DNA of 64,000 nucleotides from Zizania palustris (Eukaryota; Streptophyta; Magnoliopsida; Poales; Poaceae). Below are positions 33,947 to 45,947 of the stretch, piece by piece. Where the stretch lies: NCBI GenBank assembly GCA_019279435.1, contig JAAALK010000285.1, positions 69,660,157 through 69,724,156 of the forward strand, in the 5' to 3' direction. The translations under genes were made by a program, and so were the position numbers. Positions within the stretch are counted from its first letter, which is position 1. Every line of letters starts with the position of its first letter. The notes beneath the pieces were generated by a model. The model worked only from the letters and a program-made list of their open reading frames with translations. It searched no databases and was not told the origin of the DNA.

Positions 33947-35966
33947 TGAGGAGCCATGCTGAATAGCGTGGGCCTCATGGCTCCAGAAGTGATGAGTCAT
34001 TGTCAACGATAGTCAAAGAGGACAGAGGAAGAAGAGATCTGCTGTTTCATGGGCCGCGTGTGACTCAGGTACACGGGCAGCGAGCGACTATCAAGCAGAG
34101 GAGGCTGCGAAGTCGGGCTGGCCCAATCCGGGTGCATGGGCCAGAAGCAGTAGAAGACCCACTGGGCAGTTGACCAGGACTGACTCAGGTACACGGGCGG
34201 TGAGCGATTGCCGGGCTGAGAGAGCTGCGGAGTCGGGCCGGCCCAATCCGGGTACCTGGTGCAAAGCCGGTGGAGGCTTTGTCAGTTTCGGCGCAAAAAT
34301 GACAACCGTTGATCTTGTATCCGACTGTCCAGAAGAGAAGCCGTAGTCGCCACGAAAACTTAGCTTCCGGATAAGTCATCTGTAACTCTAGGCCCACAGT
34401 CAGTCAGTCGTGTCTGTAAAAATTCCTAAGGGCAGTAGAGTCTTTTTTCTTTATTTTTTGAGTCTGTAAAAACCCTAAGGGGCTGGTAGAATATTCCTAA
34501 TGTTGGGCTGCCTATAAATAGGACCCCAATCCCTAGGGTTTGGACTACCCCTTTGTGCTGAAATCAAATCCACTCTTTTGGGTCACTTTTTGTCTCTTGC
34601 ATTGCCTCTCTCCTCTCTTGGTTCCCTGCTTGCGCCGCTAGGAAGCATTTGCTCCTGTGTTTAATGCTTTGCTTTCAATGTTGCAGTAAATGCCCTATTT
34701 CATTGTGTGCTGCATCTGCAAAGGTTTTAAATGGCTGCATTTCATTAGCATAGCAAGTTTTCCCGTGTTTTTTTGCGGCTTTGGAGGCTTCGGCTGGGTG
34801 TGTTCTTCACTCTAGTAGTACTAGTTCTTGCTGTTGCAAGTAGTACTACTTCCCTACAGCTACTGTGTTCTGTGCAGCTTTTCACCTTCTACTGCACAGC
34901 TTTTTGATCGAAGCTGACAGGGTCTATTACCTTTTCTGGGTGTGTCTCTGGCGAAGTCTTTCTCTGTTCGAAGCCCCTCAGCTCCGTGAGACAGGCTTCG
35001 ACTTAGCATCTTCGAAGGCTTCGCTCAATCTTCGATTTTCAGTGTGCGGTCTGTGTTGATAAGCTTCGAAGTATTTTTGTGTACGGACAACATCGCTTAC
35101 TTCGATCAACATACTCCGAATCTAGCTGTTCGAAGTCCATACTTCGGTAGGCTTCGAAGTTGGGTTCGAAGCGTGTCATTTCTGATAGACTTCGATTTGA
35201 TTTCTTCGTGGCGTGTCAACCTTCGATTATCCTTCCGAAGCTTTCCCTGTTCGAAGATAGAGTGTAGGTTTCGGACTTGATTTTCTGTCGTGTGACAGAC
35301 TCCGCTTCTTTGTTCGAAGGTTGTCCTTCTGTGTGTTGTGTTCGAAGCTTTCTGTTCGAAGGTTTCGCTTCGAAGCTTTTGGTTCAAAGTTGTGTTCGAA
35401 GTTTTGTCTTCGAAGTGCACACTTCGAAGCAGGTTCCGACTCTGTCATTTTGCTCTGAAGCTCTTGGTTCGAAGCTGTGTTCGAAGCCTTGACTTCGAAG
35501 TACATACTTCGAACCAGGCTCCGGCATTGTCATACTTCGCTCCGAAGTACACTTCGCTACTTACCACTTCGAACTAGGTTAGACCGTGACACCTTCGGCA
35601 TCTCGGACAGGCTCCGTCACCAACCTCCGAAGCAGACCTCGACGTGCGAAGGAGGCTTCGCCCAGTACCGAACAGGAGACAAATTTGGACAGTAACTTCT
35701 CTTTTCATCTTACACATACTTAGATCATTTCTTTGAGAAGTTTAGGCCTGTTACACCATGTACATCTGCCCAGTTGCACTTATTTAATAATTCTCAGTAA
35801 TAATCATTTGCTTCTAGGTTAGAAACCTTTAGACTTAGGCCTTTTATCTATTTTCTGCTGCGTAGTCTTTTTGAGGTGCGTTGGGTATTGGGAACAGGCC
35901 ATTGATTCGAAAGAATTTTTTAGGCGCCCATTCACCCCCCCTCTGGTCGCTACTTTCGGTCCTACA
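33947..35966 (+). mobile_element. Solo LTR S of the E family
   Basis: 2020 bp, TGAGGAGCC...GGTCCTACA, with a perfect TSD, GCCGC, at 33942-33946 and 35967-35971 and no internal region. It is closely related to the E LTR up to the TATA box (CCTATAAATAGG, about 34511-34522), then diverged. Its TTCGAA block is longer, with about nineteen sites in 34965-35575. Solo LTRs arise by recombination between the two LTRs of one element. Confidence 0.93.
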
Positions 35967-36306
35967 GCCGCCCCGATCCGGTTGGATCCACATCGGACAC
36001 CTTTCCCCGGACCCCCACGATCCCTTTCCACCGTTAGGCCACGCGTTTTGACGAGTATGGAAGTCGGGCCACGGGAATGGAACCCTCGCCGTAGAAGGAA
36101 GGAAACCTTCAGTTTCCTTCCATTTGGCCGCCGCCGGTGACCCTATAAAAACCCTCACCCTCACCGCGCTCAGCCCACACCACCGTAGCCTGAGCTGAAG
36201 CGATCTAGAGCACCGCCACCCTCTTTTCGGGTTTTCTTTCTGTTTCGACTCCGGCGAGCCCTCGCCGGCGATCCAAGCCACCGCTGCCCTCGCCGTCACC
36301 ACCTAC

Positions 36307-36451
36307 GTGACCGTAGATACCCGCCCATCCTTGGCCACGCCGCCATTGGTCGAAAGGACCACCGGATCGCCTCGCCGCCGACGAACTCGAGGAGTTTCTC
36401 CGCCCCTCGTCGACGCCGGTCGCCGTCAGCTCGTCGCCGCCTCCACCTCCG
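36307..36451 (+). other. LTR split reading frame, exon 1 (D 5' LTR copy)
   Basis: 145 nt open frame ending CTCCG before a GT donor (GGTACGCC). The position of the ATG at 44981 in the 3' LTR is GTG here. The frame pairs in phase with exons at 37273-37338 and 38154-38191. See the 3' LTR copy for the full argument. Confidence 0.45.
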
Positions 36452-37272
36452 GTACGCCCGAGTTCCCCTCACATCATTGGTTCCATTTTTGGCCTTAGCC
36501 TCGCCGTCCAACCCTCGCCGGCGCCGGAATTGCTCGCTGTAACGTCACCGGAGCCGAGAACGAAGGGGGTACTCGACCCCTTAGCGTGTGCCGTGCCGGA
36601 TCGCGCCGCGACCGCACGATCGTGATCAGAGGGCTAGGATTAAATCCCTTCGGGATTTAATCTGGGCCCTCTGATCTGGCCAAAGGGGTATCAAGGCCTC
36701 TCGGCCGTCGATCATCACTTAACCCCCTGGATCGATCTGGTGCATCCACGCGTACCGGATCGGTGCGATTTAATCTGAGCCGTCCGTTTTCACTTAAACG
36801 AACCCGCCTCGCGCCTGACCGCTTGATCTTGATCGGACGATCCAGATCGGTTCGGTTCACGTGCACAGTCGCTAGTCCACCGTGAGCCTGGCTCACCGTG
36901 GACCAGAGCCCATTTCCAGTTTAAATAAAAATCCAGAAAATAGTTTAAACTTTGAAAATTCATAACTTACTCATTTTAACTCCAAATTTCACCATTTAAA
37001 TTTTGTTAAATTCAGCAATTTATTCTCTACACATTAATGCCATAAAACAGTATGTTACTGTTACCCAAAATATTCTTAATAAATAATTGAATAAAAACCC
37101 CTTAGGGTTAAAATTATTAATACAGAAAATAAATTAAGAAAAACCCTAAAAAGTTAAGCTTTACTGTTTTATACCAAACTTCAGAATATCAAAATATTAA
37201 TTCACATAACAAACATGTATGTATTTGGTGGATTTTTATTGAATGTATTGTTTATTTTTCCGTATCAAGAAG

Positions 37273-37338
37273 ACTACGAGTTCGTCGAGGAGCCAGAGTT
37301 CTACCCCGAGGTTCCTCCATCCCCATTTGCTGATCAAG
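37273..37338 (+). other. LTR split reading frame, exon 2 (D 5' LTR copy)
   Basis: 66 nt between an acceptor-like AAGAAG and a GC-type donor AAG|GCAAGT. Frame: DYEFVEEPEFYPEVPPSPFA, then DQ. It differs from the 3' LTR copy by one synonymous base. Confidence 0.5.
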
Positions 37339-38153
37339 GCAAGTCATCGACCACCCCTGTGGAAACGGTTGATCATTTTGAGCCCATGTTTTAATAAATT
37401 ATCGCTATAACTCATAGGTTAATAGTGCATTAGTCCAATAATCAAGCCTTACACTCATATTTATTAGAGCCCCGTCCTTGTGTGCAAACCCAAGCCATGC
37501 TTATTGAGCCTTAACTCCTTGTCACTCTACTATAAAATTATTAGCTAGTGCCCAATGTACCGGCACAACTGCTATAGGATAAAAAGAATGAGTCGTAGTT
37601 AGCTGGATTTTGTATATGAATTTCCCCGTTATTCTCGTCTCTGGACTCTGTTGGAGTTGGCTAAGTTATAAGTATGGTGGGTTCCGAGTGCAAGCTCGGG
37701 CATTGGTTTGTCGCACCCGGGGCACTATAAGGACCGGTCTGCGGGATCTGTTGCAAAGCACATCCGTACCAACCACAAGTCTAATGGGTAAGTCCTAACT
37801 GGAAGTATGGAATACTCCGACTCGATGCACCATAGTGGAGGGGGCAAGGGGCAAGCCTGCGGTTGTGTGACTACTCGCAGTTAGTTTACAATTGTTTGAA
37901 TGGTTGAGTTATTCATGGCATGTAAGGACTGTTGAGCGAGGTGGGGCTGACTGTACCCCTCGAGTTAGAAGATGATGATGCATACACATGTTTACGTTTC
38001 AGTACTAATAAATTGTTCACATTAAATTGCTTTACAAATTACTCGCTTCCGCAAAAATTAGCCACTATCTCCCTTGTTATTACCTTGCATAATATTTGCA
38101 TTCGGTGGCTTGCTGAGTACTCCTGTACTCACCCCATTGACTTACACCACCAG

Positions 38154-38191
38154 AGCCCGTCTACTACGAGGAGGATGCAGGTCTGGAGTAG
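38154..38191 (+). other. LTR split reading frame, exon 3 (D 5' LTR copy)
   Basis: 38 nt after acceptor ACACCACCAG, completing the split codon left by exon 2 and ending YYEEDAGLE then TAG. Confidence 0.45.
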
Positions 38192-38408
38192 CGACCCAGT
38201 CAAGGCGAGACTGGAAGGAGGCGTTCATCTAGGACCCTTGATTTTATTAGTTTCTCTTCACCTTCATTCACTTTTGTATTAATGCGGTCTACGAACCGTG
38301 AATGATTGCTCGTATTGTACGTGGTCTCATGATGAACGTCTTGTTTTTATTGATTTTCTATGGAATTTCAATAAAAGTCCTGATTTATTAAATCGGGGCG
38401 TGACAAGA

Positions 38409-38421
38409 TGGTATTAGAGCC
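38409..38421 (+). promoter_or_regulatory. Element D primer binding site, one mismatch
   Basis: TGGTATTAGAGCC, one C to T change from the iMet complement. It starts three bases after the LTR end. Confidence 0.88.
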
Positions 38422-38540
38422 GACTTGACTGTAGGAAGCCAAACAGACCTGACCTTAGGACTTATATTGACCATATTTTCTCACAAAACTGTTTATCTTC
38501 TCATCTTCCCGAGTTTCACAAAAATCTCTCTCTTTTGTAG

Positions 38541-39356
38541 ATGCCGGTCCATACCATGAGTGGGACTCTTCGTGACGAGGCCGGATTCATCCGAGAGCTT
38601 CGCGTGCTCGTCGACTTCTTGGGATTTCCCCATGAGCCCGCGTTCCACGGGATCTTTCCCGATGCAAGCGAGAGCTACTGTGAGGTCACGGTTGTTATCC
38701 GCCCCTCCCCCACGTAGCCACCCTTCTACACCCATGGAGATGGAGGACCTTCCTTCGTGGTGGCCAGCCAGAGCGCCGCTCTTCAGGCCCTCGCCGAGCT
38801 TCGACTGGTCTACGACTGCCACCTCCGCGACACCATCTACCGCTTCATGCCCATGCGCACACCCGGGAGTCACCGCAGCATCTACATCAGCTCCCTCGCG
38901 CAGAGCAACTCCGCCATCGCACGCACCATGAGACTTCTGGAGGCCATGGACAACCTCCACACCGAGGCCATTCTTGATGCAGACAACCAGCATGACACGA
39001 TTGACTTCTACCACCATACCTCAGAGAACCTGAACCGCGAGAATGCAGAACTCCGTCAGCAAATGCAGCAGAACCCCCAGTTGACCCTCGAGGTAGAGGA
39101 GTTGAGGCGTCAGAACGAGCTTCTACGCCAAGGCGCCATGGTCAATACCCAGCTCCGCCAACAGCTCAAAGAACTAAAGAAGGACATTGAGGAGATCGCA
39201 CCTCTTCCGCTGCGCAAGCGGAAATCCCTTCGGATCCCCACCGTAAGGCCCAAGAGGATTTCCCGCAGCGCACCTCCCGCCGGACCTTCTAGTTCCACCT
39301 CCCCGGCCATCTCCATCGAGCCCGTGATCGAGCCATCCCCTGAGCTACCATAGACG
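38541..39356 (+). pseudogene. Element D ORF0 upstream of gag (one in-frame stop)
   Basis: The frame from ATG 38541 runs to TAG about 39351-39353, with a premature TAG at 38715-38717. The protein matches ORF0 of element G along its length: FIRELRVLVDFLGF against FVRELRMMLTFLGF, LQALAELRLVYD against LQALMELRMIYD, RTPGSHRSIYIS against RTPGAHRSIYHG, and LLEAMDNLHTEAILDAD against LLQAMDDLHTEAVLDAD. A predicted coiled coil (38980-39190) and a basic KRKSLRIPTVRPKR-type stretch follow. It has no domain I recognise. The ATG directly follows CTTTTGTAG, as in G. An extra ORF upstream of gag has, as I recall, been described for rice RIRE3/RIRE8. Its function is unknown. Confidence 0.8.
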
Positions 39357-39538
39357 TAGTACTTACGAGTGATTGTTTCCTTTATTTTGTGTTGGATTGT
39401 ATGACCACCCATGTCTAAAATAAGGCATGAGTGAAGAACTAAATAAAAAACAATAAATCGCAAGAACGACCTTTTTTTAAATAATAAAGTTTAGCAGTGT
39501 TCCCCCTTTAAAGATATTGTTATTTTGGAAACCTCAGG

Positions 39539-40571
39539 ATGTCGAACAACCAAGGCTCCGACGCTCCTCAAAATGGAGGAGATAATGGAAACCTGCCTCA
39601 GTGGGGAGCAACCGGGCAAAGGCAAGCCCCGGTTGCCAATCACCCCACTCTAGCCGAGATGATGGCCACGCAGAACCAGCTGGTCTCAGCCCTTCTGAAC
39701 CAGATGCAGCAGCAACAGCAGCAGATGCAAGAGCAGCAGGCTCATCTCTTCCGCCTCCACCAACAGCCCGAGCTGCCGCGACCCGCCACTCCAACTCCTG
39801 CTCCCGCCTCCCAACTCTCGGAGTTCCTTCGAGTCCGCCCACCGACCTTCTCAAGCACCACCAACCCCATGGAGGCTGGGGATTGGTTGAGGACAATCGA
39901 GAAGAAGCTCGACCTCCTGACCTGCACTGAGCAGGAGAAGGTGGCCTTCGCCACCCACCAGCTCGAGGGTCCCGCCGCAGAGTGGTGGGACAATCTGCGC
40001 GAGACCTTGCCCGAGGGACACGTCCATACTTGGGCGGAGTTCTCGGCTGCTTTCCGTGCTGCTCACATCCCCGACGGCATTATAGCTCAGAAGCAACAAG
40101 AGTTTAGGGACTTGCAGCAGGGGAGCAGGTCCGTAACTGAATATTTGCATGAGTTCAACCGACTGGCCAGGTACGCACCTGAGGAGGTCCGTACAGATGC
40201 GGCCAGACAGGCTAAGTTACTCCGGGGACTGAAGGATGAGCTGTCCTTACAGCTTATCTCCGGAGATTTCGCCAACTTCCAAAAGTTGGTGAACAAAGCG
40301 ATTATTCAGGATACCCAGCAGAACAAGGTCGACCTGAAGAGAAAAAGGATGATCGCCTTCAAGCAGAACCAGGGCATGGCCCATAGACCCCGTTTCACCC
40401 CTCCTCCACCAGCGACAAGTTACCACCCCCGCCCGGTGTATCGTCCTGGCACCACCTGCCGCCAATACCGGAGCCGGACAACCTCGCCCCGCTCCCGCCG
40501 CACCAGCCGCCCCAGCCGCCCCGGCCAAGAGGGCGGAGATTCTGCGAGACAGGCACGGCAAGCCTGTGGTG
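39539..40571 (+). pseudogene. Element D gag
   Basis: ATG 39539. A Gln-rich N-terminus (QMQQQQQQMQEQQ) is followed by the Ty3 gag domain with FSSTTNPMEAGDWLRTIEKK, GPAAEWWDNL and YLHEFNRLARYAPEEVRTD. A frameshift near 40455 moves the true frame; the original frame continues meaninglessly to 40723. The zinc knuckle CFNCRQEGHYSHQC lies at 40572-40613 in the pol frame. Third codon positions are strongly GC-rich up to about 40720. Confidence 0.88.
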
Positions 40572-43500
40572 TGTTTCAACTGCCGCCAAGAGGGACACTA
40601 CTCTCACCAGTGCCCTCATCCCAAGCGTACCCAAGGCGTCGCATTGAACCCCGCCGTCCGCGCCAAAGTCAACCACGTCACCGCCGAAGAAGCCCAGACC
40701 GCCCTAGAAATTGTCATGGGTAAGTTTATGGTATATTCATCACTTGCAGTGGTATTATTTGACACCGGAGCTACGCACTCCTTTATATCGACTACTTTTG
40801 TGGAAAGAAATGCCCTGGACATAAGTGAACTACCCAGACCAGTATTAATAGCTACCCCGGGCAAACAAACCCTCGCCTATTCCTTTAGTCCAAGGGTATG
40901 GGTAGATATCCAAGGCACGATATTTTGGGCCGACCCCATCCTAATAGAATGCCAAGGGTTGGATCTCATTCTAGGGATGGATTGGTTAAATAAACACCAA
41001 GGAGTAATAGAATGTGCCCAGAGAAAAGTAACTGTGATCAGTGAAGAAGGGACTGCCGTCACATTCCAGATGCCAAGTATGAAGACCAGAAGACCAAGAC
41101 TACATCAGATTACCTTGGAGGAAATACCGGTAGTCAGTGAATACCCAGACGTATTCCCAGAGGATTTACCAGGGATGCCACCCAAGAGGGACATCGAGTT
41201 CATGATTGATTTGGTACCCGGGACTACCCCTATTTACAAGCGACCATACCGGATGGCCGCCAATGAGTTAGCTGAGATGAAGCAGCAGTTGGAGGATCTC
41301 GAGAGGAAAGGCTACATAAGAACAAGTACATCACCATGGGGTGCCCCCGTCATCTTTGTCGAGAAGAAAGAAGACAAGGCTAAGCGTATGTGTGTGTACT
41401 ACCGCACTTTGAATGAAGTAACCATCAAGAACAAGTACCCGTTGCCTCGGATTGATGATCTCTTTGACCAGCTAAAGGGAGCTACGATATTCTCAAAGAT
41501 CGATCTGCGGTCTGGTTATCATCAGTTAAGGATTCGAGAAGGGGATATACCCAAGACAACCTTCATTACCCATTATGGTTTATATGAGTGTACTGTTATG
41601 TCGTTCGGATTGACCAACGCCCCTTCTTTCTTCATGAACATGATGAACAAGGTATTTATGGAATATTTAGACAAATTCATCGTGGTATTTATAGATGACA
41701 TCCTCATTTATTCCAAGGACTAGAAAGAGCACGAGACTCACCTCCGGTTAACCTTAGGCAAGCTAAGGGAACACCAGTTATATGCCAAGTACAGCAAGTG
41801 CAAATTTTAGACGGCGGAAGTGAAGTTCCTTGGACACATTATCTCTGCACAAGGTATTGCAGTAGATCCTGCCACCGTGGAAGCAGTTACGGATTGGTTG
41901 CCACCCACGAACGTATCTGAGATACGAAGTTTTCTGGGCTTAGCCGGATATTATCGGAGATTCATTGAGAATTTTTCTAAGATAGCCAAGCCAATGACCA
42001 AGTTGTTGCTAGAAAGGAGAGAAGTTTGAATGGACTCCTGAATGCGAGGAAAGTTTCCGCACTCTCAAGACCCGTCTGGTGTCAGCACCCATACTGACCC
42101 TACCCGATATTCGGAAAGACTTCCATGTCTATTGCGACGCATCTCGCCAAGGATTGGGATGTGTTCTTATGCAAGATGGAAAGGTTATCTCTTATGCCTC
42201 TCGTCAGTTGAGACCTCATGAGTTGAACTACCCGACCCAAGATTTGGAACTTGCCGCTGTAGTGCACGCCCTTAAGATTTGGAGGCATTATTTGGTCGGA
42301 AATCGCTGTGAGATCTTTACGGATCACAAGAGCTTGAAGTACATCTTCACACGGCCAGACCTTAATCTGAGGCAAAGACGATGGTTGGAGCTAATAAAGG
42401 ACTATGACTTAGGTATCCACTACCACCCTGGAAAAGCAAATGTGGTAGCCGATGCATTAAGCCGCAAGGGATATTGCACAACCACTATGATTCAGGATCA
42501 CGTGCCCTCACTATGTAAAGAGATGGAAAAGTTAAATCTCGGGTTGACCACCGGAGCATACCTGGCCACCTTGGAGACTCAACCCGTCTTATTCGAACAA
42601 ATCCGAGAAGCTCAATTAGAAGACCCGGATATAGCAGCCATTAGGAAGAACATGAGGCAAGGAAAAGCCCCAGGATTTTCAGAGGACGAAAATGGCACCA
42701 TATGGTTTGGAACTCGGATATGTGTGCCGGATAAACCAGAGATAAAAACCCTTATCCTGAGAGAAGCCCATGAGACTTTGTACTCCATTCATCCCGGTAG
42801 TACCAAGATGTACCAGGACCTAAAGGAACATTATTGGTGGGTTAGCATGAAGGGGGAGATTGCACAGTTCATCGCCGAATGTGACACCTGCAGAAGAGTA
42901 AAGGCAGAACATCAGAGACCTGTAGGACTGTTACAGCCACTTAAAGTGCCTGAATGGAAGTGGGAAGAGATCGGTATGGATTTCATCACCGGACTCCCAA
43001 AGACCCAGCTTGGATATGACTCTATATGGGTGATTATTGACCGACTCACGAATGTAGCACATTTCATAGCCGTCAAAACGACCTTCAGTGGCCCTAAGCT
43101 CGCATAGTTATATATGGCCCGCATTGTGTGTCTTCATGGAGTACCCAAGAAGATGGTGTCCGATAGAGGAAGTCAGTTCACCTCTCGTTTCTGGAAGAAC
43201 CTTCAAGAAGAGATGGGAACAAGATTGAACTTTAGCACTGCCTACCACCCTCAGACAGATGGACAAACTGAAAGGGTGAATCAGATATTGGAAGATATGC
43301 TACGGGCATGCGTCTTGGATTTTGGAGCCACTTGGGACAAGAGCTTACCGTACGCTGAGTTTTCGTACAACAACAGCTATCAAGCCAGTCTTTAGATGTC
43401 TCCTTTTGAAGCCCTATATGTACATAAGTGCAGAACACCGCTACTTTGGGATCAAATCGGTGAATCTCAAGTATTCGGAACAGACATCCTTCGAGAAGTT

Positions 43501-44019
43501 GAGGAAAAGGTACGGATCATCAGAGACCGACTCAAGACAGCCCAATCACAACAGAAGAGCTACGCGAACAATCGACGCCGAGACCTAGACTTTGAAGAGG
43601 GAGATCATGTCTATCTTCGAGTTACGCCTCTCCGTGGTACTCAACGGTTTAACATGAGAGGGAAGTTGGCCCCTCGATATGTTGGACCATTTCCCATTAT
43701 TCGACGCCAAGGCGAAGTGGCGTATCAGTTGGAACTACCGCCCTCATTGGCTAGAGTACATGACGTATTTCACGTTTCCCAACTAAAGAAGTGTCTCCGC
43801 GTCCCTACAGAGTAAGTAGACCTACAGCAGTTGGATGTTCAAGAAGATCTGACCTATGTGGAAAAGCCTGTCAAGATATTGGAGGTCAAGGAAAGGATCA
43901 CCCGGAGTCGGGTCATCCGTTTCTGTAAAGTGCAGTGGAGCAATCATCCTGTAGAGAAAGCTACATGGGAAAAAGAAGATGAACTCAAGGCACATCATCC
44001 TGAGCTATTCGAGGATTGA
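40572..44019 (+). pseudogene. Element D pol: protease, RT, RNase H, integrase, chromodomain (broken)
   Basis: In order: zinc knuckle; protease VLFDTGATHSFI (about 40752-40787); RT with catalytic VFIDDILIYSKD (FIDD at 41688-41699); RNase H CDASRQGLGCVLMQDG (about 42130); integrase zinc domain HPGSTKMYQ...CDTCRRVKAEH; integrase core with GMDFITGLPKT, VSDRGSQFTSRFW and QTDGQTERVNQ; and a C-terminal chromodomain-like segment RFCKVQWSNHPVEKATWE (about 43915-43970). Lesions: TAG 41721, TAG 41808, frameshift near 42010, TAG 43105, TAG 43393 and TAA 43813. The TAGs at 43105 and 43393 lie where this family usually has Gln, and that at 41808 where it usually has Trp. Confidence 0.93.
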
Positions 44020-44048
44020 TCCGAATCTCGAGGACGAGATTCTCTGTA

Positions 44049-44061
44049 AGGGGGATAGGAT
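44049..44061 (+). promoter_or_regulatory. Element D polypurine tract
   Basis: AGGGGGATAGGAT directly before the 3' LTR start TGTAACACC. Confidence 0.85.
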
Positions 44062-44817
44062 TGTAACACCCCAGAAATAAAAAGGAATTAAAATAAAAGG
44101 AAAATAATATTAAAAGACATTTCTGCAATTTATAATTAAAGAAAATCCTAAAAGAGCCCTAATAAAGCCAAACAGGGAGAAATATTCAAAATCTGGACTT
44201 GAAAATTTTATGAGATAAACTAGAGGCCAAAATATAATTTTAGGAATTTTTACAAATTTTTATCAACAATGCTTCAATCCTTAAACAAATATATGAATTG
44301 CTAGAATTATTTTAAATCAGAAAACATTTTTAAATTGAAATGGGCCTTAACCTTGAATTAGCCTCCAGCCCAGCCCAACCCAGCTCTGTGTCGCTGACCA
44401 GTGGGGCCCGCCTATCAGCGTGTTCCCCCTCTCTCCTCCCCGCACCCGCGCTCCGCCGGCCCACCCGTCAGCCTCCGCCGCTCCCCTTTCTCCCTCTGAC
44501 AGCCGTGGCCCGCCTGTCGGCCCCTTCCTTTTCCGTTCGCCCACTGACAGGTGGAGCCCACCTGTCAGGACCTTCGTCCCCGATGGAAGGGGATCGCTCC
44601 CCTTTCCTTCCGGCGACCCCCTTTCCTTCCCTCACCGCCGGTCGCCCCGATCCGGTTGGATCCACCTCAGACACCTTTCCCCGGACCCCCACGATCCCTT
44701 TCCACAGTTAGGCCACGCGTTTTGACGAGTATGGAAGTCGGGCCAAGGGAATGGAACCCTCGCCGGAGAAGGAAGGAAACCTTCGGTTTCCTTCCATTTG
44801 GCCGCCGTCGGTGACCC

Positions 44818-44825
44818 TATAAAAA
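44818..44825 (+). promoter_or_regulatory. Element D LTR TATA box
   Basis: TATAAAAA in CCCTATAAAAACC, conserved in the 5' LTR at about 36142. It lies 163 bp upstream of the candidate LTR ORF. Confidence 0.75.
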
Positions 44826-44980
44826 CCCTCGCCCTCACCGCGCTCAGCCCACACCACCGTAGCCTGAGCTGAAGCGATCTAGAGCGCCGCCACCCTCTTT
44901 TCGGGTTTTCTTTCTGTTTCGACTCCGGTGAGCCCTCGCCGGCGATCCAAGCCACCGCTGCCCTCACTGTCGCCACCTAC

Positions 44981-45125
44981 ATGACCGCAGATACCCACCC
45001 GTCCTCGGCCACGCCGCCAGTGGTCGAAAGGACCGCCGGATCGCCTCGCCGCCGACAAACCCGAGGAGTTTCTCCGCCCCTCGTCGACGCCGGTCGCCGT
45101 CAGCTCGCCGCCGCCTCCACCTCCG
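44981..45125 (+). other. LTR split reading frame, exon 1 (D 3' LTR copy)
   Basis: ATG 44981 opens a 145-nt frame: MTADTHPSSATPPVVERTAG, then an Arg/Ser/Pro-rich stretch, ending in phase 1 before donor GT (CTCCG|GTACGC). The matching frame in G (ending 59087 before GGTACCC) has similar sequence (SATPP...AGSP...PP) and the same phase. The ATG is not conserved: GTG in the D 5' LTR, and another codon in G. Either the start lies elsewhere or the frame is a relic. Confidence 0.45.
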
Positions 45126-45947
45126 GTACGCTCGAGTTCCCCTCACATCACTTGTTCCATTTTTGGCCTTAGCCTCGCCGTCCAACCCTCGCCGGCGCCG
45201 GAATTGCTCGCCGTAACGTCGCCGGAGCCGAGAACGAAGGGGGTACTCGACCCCTTAGCGCGTGCCGTGCCGGATCGCGCCGCGACCGCACGATCGCGAT
45301 CAGAGGGCTAGGACTAAATCCCTTCGGGATATAATCTGGGCCCTCGGATCTGGCCAAAGGGGTATCGAGGCCTCTCGGCCGTCGATCATCACTTAACCCC
45401 CTGGATCGATCTGGTGCGTCCACGCATACCGGTTCGGTGCGATTTAATCTGAGCAATCCATTTTCACTTAAACGAACCCGCCTCGCGCCTGACCGCTTGA
45501 TCTGGATCGGACGATCCAGATCGGTTCGGTTCACGCGCATAGTCACTGGTCCACCGTGGGCCTGGCTCACCGTGGACCAGAGCCCATTTCCAGTTTAAAT
45601 AAAAATCCATAAAACAGTTTAAACTTTGAAAATTCATAACTTACTCATTTTAACTCCAAATTTCACCATGTAAATTTTGTTAAATTCAGCAATTTATTCT
45701 CTACACATTAATGCCCTAAAAACAGTATGTTACTGTTACCCAAAATATTCTTAATAAATAATTGAATAAAAACCCCTTAGGGTTAAAATTATTAATATAG
45801 AAAATAAATTAAGAAAAACCCTAAAAAGTTAAGCTTTACTGTTTTATACCAAACTTCAGAATATCAAAATATTAATTCACATAACAAACATGTATATATT
45901 TGGTGGATTTTTATTGAATGTATTGTTTATTTTTCCGTATCAAGAAG

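Larger units (their letters stand above)
35967..38405 (+). repeat. Element D 5' LTR, part 3
   Basis: Matches 44646-47337 of the 3' LTR with few differences. It holds the TATA box CCCTATAAAAACC (about 36140-36152). Relative to the 3' LTR it lacks about 265 bp at 37861, lost between short GCGG repeats. The LTR ends GGGGCGTGACA at 38405. Confidence 0.92.

Noticed and set aside
35871..36140. ORF spanning the S/D junction as a fusion gene
   Set aside because: It starts in the solo LTR and ends in the D LTR; the frame is accidental across an insertion boundary.
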